Of a DNA stretch of 5,934 bases, positions 1-5,622 are shown one piece after another. Source of the stretch: Chloroflexota bacterium (GTDB lineage Bacteria; Chloroflexota; Limnocylindria; QHBO01); assembly GCA_023250255.1 (NCBI GenBank), contig JAHFBB010000067.1:1-5934 (forward strand), given 5' to 3'. A program made the position numbers and the translations under genes. Within the stretch, counting starts at the first letter, position 1. Each line of letters begins with the position of its first letter. The notes below the pieces were generated by a model. The model was given only the letters and a program-made list of their open reading frames with translations, was not told where the DNA came from and made no database searches.

Positions 1-724
1 TATCTGGCGACCAGGCCAACCGATCGGCGTAGGGCCGCGGCCCGGTGCAGCCGAGGTGATACGAGTCGCCGGTGGTGAGGGACGCGACCCGGATCTCATT
101 CATCCCCGATTCGCCCAGGGCGCTCGCATAGGCGAGCCACCCGCCGTCGGGCGACAGCGCGGTCGTGAGCACTTCGCCCGAGGGAGCGTCCAGCGGCAGT
201 TGATCGCCCGTGCGGGCGTTGACGAAGGTGAGGGTGTAGTCCGCCAGGCCTCCGCCGCCGACCAGGAGATACCCTATGTCACCCGGCGCCAGGAACGCCT
301 CAATCGCTGGTTCGGTCGGGTTCGGGCTTGGCTGGTTGCTGGGCTGGGCGCTGCCCGACGGGCCGGCACTGGCACTCGGTTCCTGCGAGGCGCCAGGAAG
401 CTCGACCGTCTGGCGAAAGACCGCGAACAGGACAATCGCGGCAGCCACGGTGGCCACGGCCGCTCCCACGCGCCGCAGCCGCGGACCGCCACCCGAACCG
501 GAGGCGACGGCGGTCTGAATGCGTGCGCCGAGATTGGCGGGAGCCTCGGGTCGCGCTGCCAACGACAGCAATCGGCGCGCCTCCGTCTGAGCCGCCAGGG
601 CTTCCTGGCAGCGTGGGCAACTGGCGAGATGAGCCTCGAGCCGGGCGCGTTCGGCGGCAGTCAGGTCGCCGCTCACGGCAGCGCTCACGAGCTCGTCAGG
701 ATGGCCGGATTTGCCTGCAGTCAT
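1..724 (-). CDS. Anti-sigma factor with zinc-finger N-terminus, one membrane segment and a propeller-like C-terminal domain (partial, 3' end off the left edge)
   Basis: The 241 visible residues begin MTAGKSGHPDELVSAAVSGD and run off the left edge without a stop. Residues 8-39 form a zinc anti-sigma (zf-HC2-like) module, with H8 and the H32-x3-C36-x2-C39 motif as likely zinc ligands. In this family the module holds the partner sigma factor at the inner membrane face. Residues 86-103 are a hydrophobic Ala/Val-rich stretch, preceded by RLRR, that reads as a single membrane segment with the N-terminus inside. A Pro/Ser/Asn-rich linker follows (about 111-139). The outer part from about 147 has blades such as TALSPDGGWLAYAS and ends at LAWSPD, which resemble TolB/WD40-type propeller repeats. 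The ATG overlaps the sigma stop as ATGA, and a GAGGAGG ribosome binding site lies 10 bases upstream inside the sigma gene. Partnership with that sigma factor is well supported. The sensed signal is unknown. Confidence 0.88.
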   Translation of the reverse strand, partial: MTAGKSGHPDELVSAAVSGDLTAAERARLEAHLASCPRCQEALAAQTEARRLLSLAARPEAPANLGARIQTAVASGSGGGPRLRRVGAAVATVAAAIVLFAVFRQTVELPGASQEPSASAGPSGSAQPSNQPSPNPTEPAIEAFLAPGDIGYLLVGGGGLADYTLTFVNARTGDQLPLDAPSGEVLTTALSPDGGWLAYASALGESGMNEIRVASLTTGDSYHLGCTGPRPYADRLAWSPD

Positions 725-1266
725 CGGGTCAGGCCCTCCTCGGCCAGCATTCGGCGCATTTCAGCCCGCGCACGGCTCAACAGGGTTCGGACTGCCCCAG
801 GGGAGAGCTCCATGACCGATGCAATCTCGGTCGCGGCCATGTCCTCGACGTCCGACAGAAGGAGGCATTGCCGCTGGGCTGGCTTCAATCGCAGGAGCGA
901 TCTTTGCAGCCGGTCGTCGAGGCGGCGGCCCATGGCTTGCGCCTCGGGTCCGAGAGCCGGATCGGGTTGGTCGTACAGCGCTGACCCGAAAGGATGGGTC
1001 CATCGACGGCGCCGAATCTCGTCGATGGCCGTCCGATTGGCGATCCGGAAGAGCCAGGTCCGGGCGGCACCCGGATCGGTCAGGCTACCGAGTTGGCGGT
1101 ACGCCTTAATGAACGTGTCCTGCGCAATGTCGGCAGCTCGGTCGGGATCACCGACCAGCCGCACGAGGTAGCCATACACCGCATCGGCATGGGCCTGGAA
1201 GAACCGATCGAAGTCGATCTGCTCAGGGGTCACCGTTCGGGACAGGGATGCAAACCAGGCCGCCAT
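721..1266 (-). CDS. ECF-type RNA polymerase sigma factor (sigma-70 family, regions 2 and 4)
   Basis: A 181-residue protein, the usual size for an extracytoplasmic-function sigma factor. Region 2 spans about residues 18-88. It contains FDRFFQAHADAVYGYLVRLV, then DIAQDTFIKAYRQL (core polymerase and -10 contact), then ARTWLFRIANRTAIDEIRRR. A short linker follows (about 90-118). Region 4 is at about 122-175, with LKPAQRQCLLLSDVEDM and the recognition helix-turn-helix around TEIASVMELSPGAVRTLLSR. No region 1.1 or 3 and no C-terminal extension are present. The frame stays open upstream to 1428, but that stretch lies inside the GalT-like gene and does not look coded. ATG 1266 is the first start after that gene's stop. 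No clear ribosome binding site precedes it, and GTG at 1233 is an alternative. It directs transcription of a stress or envelope regulon and is presumably held inactive by the overlapping anti-sigma factor. Its target promoters are unknown. Confidence 0.92.
   Translation of the reverse strand: MAAWFASLSRTVTPEQIDFDRFFQAHADAVYGYLVRLVGDPDRAADIAQDTFIKAYRQLGSLTDPGAARTWLFRIANRTAIDEIRRRRWTHPFGSALYDQPDPALGPEAQAMGRRLDDRLQRSLLRLKPAQRQCLLLSDVEDMAATEIASVMELSPGAVRTLLSRARAEMRRMLAEEGLTR
735..741 (-). promoter_or_regulatory. Ribosome binding site for the anti-sigma gene, inside the sigma gene
   Basis: On the minus strand this reads GAGGAGG and ends 10 bases before the ATG at 724. It lies within the last codons of the sigma gene (residues AEEGL). 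It supports the 724 start and, with the ATGA stop/start overlap, translational coupling of the two genes. Confidence 0.7.
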
Positions 1267-1298
1267 TCGTTCAAGGGACGAGTGGGGAGGTTCATCTG

Positions 1299-2276
1299 TT
1301 ACTGGGCGGATTCCTGAATGTGCTCGCGGAGGACTTCGGCAGCGAACTCGGGAGCGGCCGGGTTGACAGCCAGCGCGGTGGCGCCCTCCAGACCGGCACT
1401 GACCCGCAGGCGCGGGTGAAGCTCCCAATGCCAGTGGTAGGTCTGATCGAGCCGCTCGCCGGCCGGTGAGGTGTGCAGGAACAGGTTGTACGGCGGGTCG
1501 CCCAGGACCGCGAGGGCGCCCAGGGTGTGTTGCAGCGTCGCCCGAAGAGCGGTGATGACGTCGTCATCGGCGGCGGTGAAGTCGGCGGCGTGCTCACGGG
1601 GGACAATCCACAGTTCGAACGGGGAGCGGCTGGCCGCCGGCGCGAACACCACGAACCGGCCGTCAGCCAGGACCAGGCGGTCCCCGCGTTCCTCCTCGGC
1701 GGCCGACAGGGCGCACCACGCGCAGGACCGACGGTTGATCATGTGGCGTGCCGCACCGCCGATCTCCTCGGCGAGCCGATGGGGCACCTGCGGGATGGCA
1801 TACAACTCGATATTCAGGTGCTGGGTCCGTGAACCGGCCTGGCGGCCATGGGTCTGGACGGCCTGGATGGAGAGCGGTCGATCGGGAGGCGCGGCCGCTT
1901 CGCCAAGGTCGCGCATCGCATCGCGGGCGGCGCGCAGGAGGCGCTCGGCCAGCTGGGGGCGCGCGTCGGCCATCCGCTCGTGGTGGTCACGCGGGCCAAC
2001 CAGGATCTCCCACGAACCGCGAGCCTCGTCGCCATCGGGCAGGATCTCCAGTTGCGGCGGCCGCTCCTGCCCGGGCGCGACCGCTAGAAACGCATGGTCG
2101 CGGAGGGTCACCCGTCGAATACGGTCGTCGTCCTCGGCCGGCGCTTCGTCGCAGTGCCGGCAATGGGTGCCCTCGACCGGCGCGGCGTCCACCGCGAACG
2201 ACGCATGCTCGAAGTTGCGATCCGTGACGATCGCTGACCACCAGCCGGTGACAGGGTCGCGGCGCAACTCAAACAT
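1299..2276 (-). CDS. GalT-like nucleotidyltransferase/phosphorylase homologue (HIT superfamily) with an altered active site
   Basis: A 325-residue protein with the two-half HIT architecture of galactose-1-phosphate uridylyltransferases. The first half has C39-x2-C42, H98/H99 in GPRDHHE, and GRQAGSRTQHLNIELYAIPQVP-type sequence around residues 144-165. The second half has C185-x2-C188, the GalT-typical segment FAPAASRSPFELWIVPREH (212-229), and YHWHWELHPRL (280-290). Aligned without gaps to the E. coli GalT active-site strand, H153 matches zinc ligand H164. N155 (AAT, 1814-1812) falls on catalytic H166, and E157 on Q168. The zinc site therefore looks kept while the nucleophile is lost, so the GalT reaction should not be assumed. 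ATG 2276 is chosen because it follows the acetyltransferase stop by 17 bases and has AAGGG 9 bases upstream. The in-frame ATG at 2345 would overlap that gene. It may be an uncharacterised GalT-like subfamily; its substrate is unknown. Confidence 0.8.
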   Translation of the reverse strand: MFELRRDPVTGWWSAIVTDRNFEHASFAVDAAPVEGTHCRHCDEAPAEDDDRIRRVTLRDHAFLAVAPGQERPPQLEILPDGDEARGSWEILVGPRDHHERMADARPQLAERLLRAARDAMRDLGEAAAPPDRPLSIQAVQTHGRQAGSRTQHLNIELYAIPQVPHRLAEEIGGAARHMINRRSCAWCALSAAEEERGDRLVLADGRFVVFAPAASRSPFELWIVPREHAADFTAADDDVITALRATLQHTLGALAVLGDPPYNLFLHTSPAGERLDQTYHWHWELHPRLRVSAGLEGATALAVNPAAPEFAAEVLREHIQESAQ

Positions 2277-2293
2277 CCGACCAGGCCCTTGGC

Positions 2294-2884
2294 TCAGCTG
2301 AAGCCGTTGCGTTCCCAGCTCTTCGGCTGGCCGTTCGTCTCCCACTCGGAGCGCAACAGAGCCATGAGTTGGATGTCGTGGTACCGGCCCTCGCTGAAAT
2401 GCGCCTCGCGGAGGGTGCCCTCCCGGGTGAACCCGGCCTTTTCGTACGAACGGATGGCGCGAGTGTTTGGAGCGTAGACCTGGAGATGGATCCGTTCGAG
2501 GCGGAGTTCGCCGAATCCGAAATCGGAGATGGCGCGCAAAGCATCGGTGCCGAACCCCTGGTTCCAGGCGGATTTCTCACCCAGGCTGATCCCAAATTCG
2601 GCGTTCCCACCTGTGCCGTCCAGGTCGAACAGGCCGGCGGTGCCGATCGGCTCATCGGTATCGAGGCGGCAAATGACGAAATGCCAGCCCTTGGTTCCCT
2701 GGGCGGCAGTCATCTCGTCAAACCATTTCTCTTCAGCCGCCTCGCTGAACGGGGCACGCAGCTGGAGGAAGCGGGTCACCTCGGCATCGGCAAACCAGCG
2801 GACGAACAGCGGGATATCGCTCCGTTCGCTCGGTCGGAGATAGACGACTTCGCCCCTGGGACTGCGGGGAATGGTGCCGGTCAT
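2294..2884 (-). CDS. GNAT-family N-acetyltransferase, RimJ/RimL-like
   Basis: A 196-residue protein with the GNAT fold order. It starts with the family opening VVYLRPSERSDIPLFVRWFA (13-32), then the strands around GWHFVICRLDTDEPIGTAGLFD (66-87). Next comes the acetyl-CoA pyrophosphate loop around KSAWNQGFGTDALRAISDFGF (104-124, with Q109-G110-x-G112). Motif B is VYAPNTRAIRSYEKAGFTREG (136-156), with the usual Asn and Tyr. The RimJ/RimL-type ending is GRYHDIQLMALLRSEW. Such enzymes move an acetyl group from acetyl-CoA to a protein N-terminus, an amino compound or an antibiotic; the acceptor cannot be told from sequence. It is the first gene of the leftward block and diverges from the OsmC gene. 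Ribosome binding before ATG 2884 is weak, and no better start is visible. Confidence 0.88.
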   Translation of the reverse strand: MTGTIPRSPRGEVVYLRPSERSDIPLFVRWFADAEVTRFLQLRAPFSEAAEEKWFDEMTAAQGTKGWHFVICRLDTDEPIGTAGLFDLDGTGGNAEFGISLGEKSAWNQGFGTDALRAISDFGFGELRLERIHLQVYAPNTRAIRSYEKAGFTREGTLREAHFSEGRYHDIQLMALLRSEWETNGQPKSWERNGFS

Positions 2885-2943
2885 CGGTTCGGTATCCGGT
2901 GCGGTAGGCTTGCGGACCCGAGCATACAGGGAGGCCTTTTGCC
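2885..2943. promoter_or_regulatory. Divergent promoter region with a 10-base direct repeat
   Basis: This 59-base spacer must hold the upstream signals for the leftward acetyltransferase gene and the rightward OsmC gene, unless promoters lie within the genes. It contains CGGTTCGGTA (2885-2894) and CGGTGCGGTA (2897-2906), identical at 9 of 10 positions with a 12-base period. A weaker TGCGG copy follows at 2911-2915. A leftward TATGCT (2926-2921) resembles a -10 hexamer but has no matching -35 at the usual distance. No convincing rightward hexamer pair is visible. A regulatory role is inferred from position and repetition only. Confidence 0.4.
2928..2934 (+). promoter_or_regulatory. Strong ribosome binding site for the OsmC gene
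   Basis: AGGGAGG lies 9 bases before ATG 2944. It fixes the OsmC start and is among the best Shine-Dalgarno matches in the window. Confidence 0.75.
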
Positions 2944-3396
2944 ATGGCTGTTGTCCGCCACGCCACCGTCACCTGGACTGGTGATCTGATCAATGGGAGC
3001 GGCACGGTGACCGCCTACTCGAGCGGTGCCTTCACCGACCTGCCCGTCAGCTGGTCTGCCCGCACCGAGAATTCAGACGGCCTGACCTCGCCCGAGGAAT
3101 TGCTGGCCGCCGCCCATGCGTCGTGTTTCTCGATGGCGTTCTCGTCAAACCTGGCCAAGGCCGGGCACCCGCCCGACCACATCCACGTGTCGGCTGAGGT
3201 CACCTTCGACAAACTCGAGGGCGGCTGGACGGTGGTCTCGTCCGCCCTGGAGGTTGCCGCGCTCGTTCCGGGAATCATCGAGGCCGATTTCCAGGAAGCC
3301 GCCGAGGCAGCCAAGGACGGCTGCCCGATCAGCCGAGCGCTGAAGGGCAACGTGGCCCTCAGCGTAGATGCCGTGCTGGAGACCGAGGACCACTGA
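2944..3396 (+). CDS. OsmC/Ohr-family peroxide reductase
   Basis: A 150-residue protein, full length for the family. The N-terminal strands carry VTWTGDLINGSGTVTAYSSG (9-28), followed by R40 in WSARTENSDG and the helix TSPEELLAAAHASCFSMAFS (48-67) with the first reactive Cys, C61. The second, C127, lies in KDGCPISRALKGN. The two Cys with R40 and E51/E52 match the thiol peroxidase centre of OsmC/Ohr proteins. These reduce organic hydroperoxides and often hydrogen peroxide, using a dithiol reductant such as lipoyl proteins. It acts in the cytoplasm as a dimer whose active sites lie at the interface. The ITW(S/T)-like start and spacing favour the OsmC/YhfA-type branch over strict Ohr, but I cannot place it further. 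It ends 3 bases before the GAF-cyclase gene, so the two are probably co-transcribed and coupled in translation. Confidence 0.93.
   Translation: MAVVRHATVTWTGDLINGSGTVTAYSSGAFTDLPVSWSARTENSDGLTSPEELLAAAHASCFSMAFSSNLAKAGHPPDHIHVSAEVTFDKLEGGWTVVSSALEVAALVPGIIEADFQEAAEAAKDGCPISRALKGNVALSVDAVLETEDH
3385..3389 (+). promoter_or_regulatory. Ribosome binding site of the GAF-cyclase gene within the OsmC gene
   Basis: GAGGA in the last codons of the OsmC gene lies 10 bases before ATG 3400. It supports that start and ties translation of the two genes together. Confidence 0.55.
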
Positions 3397-3399
3397 CCG

Positions 3400-5622
3400 A
3401 TGGGCCACACCGTCGTCGATGACGGCAGGGCACCCGCTTCGCCATCGGCTGCCGGCGCCCTGGGCCGCATCCTGGGGTCAATCGCGGCATCGACATTCGA
3501 GCTCAGGCCGACGCTCGACCAGATCGCGGAGGAGGCCCGCGTCCTCTGCCAGGCCGATGGCTGCTTCTGCTTCGTCCGTGACGGCGACGTTCTCCGCCCC
3601 GGCGGTTCAGCGGAGGTGACCACTGCCTACTGGGAGTGGCTGCAGGAGAACCCCCTGCCGGTCGATGCCGGCTCGACCGCCGGTCGCGCCGTTCTCAGTG
3701 GGGAGCCAGCGCGGATCGCCGATGTCACCGTGGAGCCGGGGTACACCCAGCGGGAGGCGAACGAGATCGGCGGGTATCGGTCCGTGACGGCGGTCCCCAT
3801 CCGGTTCGACGGCGTGGTTATCGGTGGCTTTGCAATCGGGCGGCTGACGGTGGCGCCATTCGACGACGAGGCCGTGGCGCTGGCATCGGTGCTGGCCGAC
3901 CAGGCCGGCCTGGCCATTCGCATTGCCCAGCTACTGGCGACCGGGCAACAGGCCCAGGACCGGGAGCAGTCGCTGGCCCAGGTACTGGCGACGATCGGTC
4001 GTGGATCGTTCGACCTGATCCCGACGCTCCAGGCGATCGTCGAGGAATCCGCCCGCCTGTGCGACGCGACAGTCGGCAACATCACTATCCGCGACGGCGA
4101 GGTCTATCGGATGGTGGCATTCATCGGGTTTGATGCCGACTTCCAGGAAATGCAGTCACACCAGATCTACCGCCCGGGCACGAACGGGATCGTCGCGCGG
4201 ACGCTGCTCGAACAGCGGGTCGTCACCATCGCCGACGTCCTGGCGGATCCGGACTACACCCTGACCGAACTCCAGCGCATTGGCGGGTACCGGACCGTCC
4301 TGGGGGTGCCGATCGGCCATGAGGGGGAGATCTTGGGCACGATCGCCCTGGGCAGACCCGAGGTACGACCTTTCAGCAAACGCGAGATCTCGCTCATCGA
4401 GGCGTTCGCCAGCCAGGTGGCAATCGCACTGCGGGTAGCGGACCTGCTCACCGCGACCCACGACGCGCTGGAACGGGAGACGGCCGTTGGCGACGTACTG
4501 CAGGCCATTGCCCGCTCGAGATTCGACCTCGACCACGTGCTCCAGACGATCATCGACAGTGCCGTGCGGCTATCACACGCCGACGAGGGCAACATCGCCC
4601 GGGGAGAGGATGGCCGCTTCCGGATGGCTGCCTTCACCGATGGGGTCTCCGACTCCTTCCGCGAGATGATCAATCGTCGGCCCTTTATCCCGGAGCGCGG
4701 AAGCGTCACCGGGCGTGCCCTGATGGATTTGCTGCCCTTGCAGGTCGCTGACGTCCTGGCCGATCCGGAGTTCGCCATGCACGAGGCAGCGCTGGAGGGT
4801 GGCCTGCGCACCGTTCTGTCGGTCCCGATGCTGCATGACGGTGTCCCGATTGGGACCCTCAGTGTCTGGCGAACCGAGGTCCGTCCATTCAGCGAGCCAG
4901 AGATCGGGTTGCTGCGGACATTCGCCGACCAGGCAGCCCTTGCAATATCGAATGTCAGCCTGTTCGAGACCATTGAGCGACAACGCACGGAGTTGGCCCG
5001 GTTTGCCCCGGAGGTGGCCGGCATGTTGGCGACGTCCGAGGGTCAGCAACTGCTGGCCGGTCATCGACGCGAGATCAGCGCGCTGTTCTGTGACCTGCGA
5101 GGCTTTACCGCCTTCACCGAGACGGCCGAGCCCGAAGAGCTGTTCGACGTCCTGCGCCAATACCACGCAGCGGTCGGCGAGATCGCCATCGGCGCCGGCG
5201 GGACGGTCGAGCACTTCGCCGGCGACGGATTGCTGGTGTTCTTCAACGACCCGACACCGTTGCCGGATCACCAGCTGGCGGCGGTTCGCGCCGCCTGCGC
5301 CATGCGCGAGCGCTTCGCCGACCTGGCCGCTGCGTGGCGAAAGCGCGGTTACGAACTTGGCTTGGGTGTGGGCATTGCCGCGGGCTACGCCACCTTGGGC
5401 CGGATTGGATTCGAGGGCCGCTACGACTACGCGGCCATTGGTCCGGTGGTCAACCTGGCCTCACGGCTGAGCGATGTGGCGGCTGCCGGTGAGGTCCTGA
5501 TCAACCAGCGCTGCTACGCCGCAGTGGAGGACCAGGTCGAGGCGGAGCCGGTGGACGGCCTGGATTTGAAGGGCCTCAGGCAACAGACCTCGGCCTATCG
5601 CGTTCTCAGCGTTCGGCCCTAG
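3400..5622 (+). CDS. Soluble sensor with three tandem GAF modules and a class III adenylate/guanylate cyclase domain
   Basis: A 740-residue protein with no signal peptide or membrane segment. Three GAF modules repeat with a period of 171-172 residues (about 22-178, 193-350, 365-522). Marker strings are ILGSIA/VLATIG/VLQAIA at 24, 195 and 367, and IADV/IADV/VADV near 106, 277 and 449. A short helical linker (about 523-555) leads to the cyclase domain (about 556-700). Metal-binding Asp residues are D565 (ALFCDLRGFT) and D609 (HFAGDG). Transition-state residues are N685 and R689 in VVNLASRL. The substrate-selecting positions hold H605 instead of Lys and A678 instead of Asp/Thr, so ATP or GTP use cannot be predicted. 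The domain should form a homodimer making cAMP or cGMP, gated by ligand or redox changes in the GAFs. The canonical NKxnFx3DE cyclic-nucleotide GAF motif is not seen. It probably shares a transcript with the OsmC gene 3 bases upstream. Confidence 0.93.
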   Translation: MGHTVVDDGRAPASPSAAGALGRILGSIAASTFELRPTLDQIAEEARVLCQADGCFCFVRDGDVLRPGGSAEVTTAYWEWLQENPLPVDAGSTAGRAVLSGEPARIADVTVEPGYTQREANEIGGYRSVTAVPIRFDGVVIGGFAIGRLTVAPFDDEAVALASVLADQAGLAIRIAQLLATGQQAQDREQSLAQVLATIGRGSFDLIPTLQAIVEESARLCDATVGNITIRDGEVYRMVAFIGFDADFQEMQSHQIYRPGTNGIVARTLLEQRVVTIADVLADPDYTLTELQRIGGYRTVLGVPIGHEGEILGTIALGRPEVRPFSKREISLIEAFASQVAIALRVADLLTATHDALERETAVGDVLQAIARSRFDLDHVLQTIIDSAVRLSHADEGNIARGEDGRFRMAAFTDGVSDSFREMINRRPFIPERGSVTGRALMDLLPLQVADVLADPEFAMHEAALEGGLRTVLSVPMLHDGVPIGTLSVWRTEVRPFSEPEIGLLRTFADQAALAISNVSLFETIERQRTELARFAPEVAGMLATSEGQQLLAGHRREISALFCDLRGFTAFTETAEPEELFDVLRQYHAAVGEIAIGAGGTVEHFAGDGLLVFFNDPTPLPDHQLAAVRAACAMRERFADLAAAWRKRGYELGLGVGIAAGYATLGRIGFEGRYDYAAIGPVVNLASRLSDVAAAGEVLINQRCYAAVEDQVEAEPVDGLDLKGLRQQTSAYRVLSVRP
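3463..4965 (+). repeat. Three tandem GAF-encoding units of about 515 bases each
   Basis: The gene encodes three aligned units, roughly residues 22-192, 193-364 and 365-522. Units 2 and 3 are closest: GACGTCCTGGCGGATCCGGA at 4234-4253 and GACGTCCTGGCCGATCCGGA at 4750-4769 differ at 1 of 20 bases and lie 516 bases apart. Unit 1 is more diverged in the middle of its fold. This is internal gene duplication within the coding sequence, not a mobile element. Confidence 0.75.

Noticed and set aside
56..1171. Long plus-strand open frame (371 codons) opposite the anti-sigma and sigma genes
   Set aside because: Its translation is rich in Arg, Ser and Gly with no recognisable domain, while the minus strand encodes clear sigma and anti-sigma motifs. 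It is a high-GC shadow.
1267..1298. ECF-type autoregulatory promoter (GAACC then CGTC) just before the sigma gene
   Set aside because: The two elements are only about 8 bases apart instead of roughly 16, so they cannot be a -35/-10 pair.
1267..1428. N-terminal extension of the sigma factor to ATG 1428
   Set aside because: The extra 54 residues are Arg/Pro/Gly-rich, overlap the 3' end of the GalT-like gene and match nothing in ECF sigma factors.
1471..2301. Plus-strand open frame (276 codons) opposite the GalT-like gene
   Set aside because: Arg/Ser-rich low-complexity translation with no family motif. The minus strand carries the conserved CxxC and HWHW motifs.
2277..2345. N-terminal extension of the GalT-like protein to ATG 2345
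   Set aside because: It would overlap the end of the acetyltransferase gene. ATG 2276 has a ribosome binding site and begins at the natural domain start.
3015..3623. Minus-strand open frame (202 codons) across the OsmC/cyclase junction
   Set aside because: It lies opposite two well-supported genes and has a low-complexity translation without motifs.
4254..5024. Minus-strand open frame (256 codons) inside the cyclase gene
   Set aside because: Ser/Arg-rich shadow of the GAF-coding strand. The plus strand has clear domain repeats throughout.
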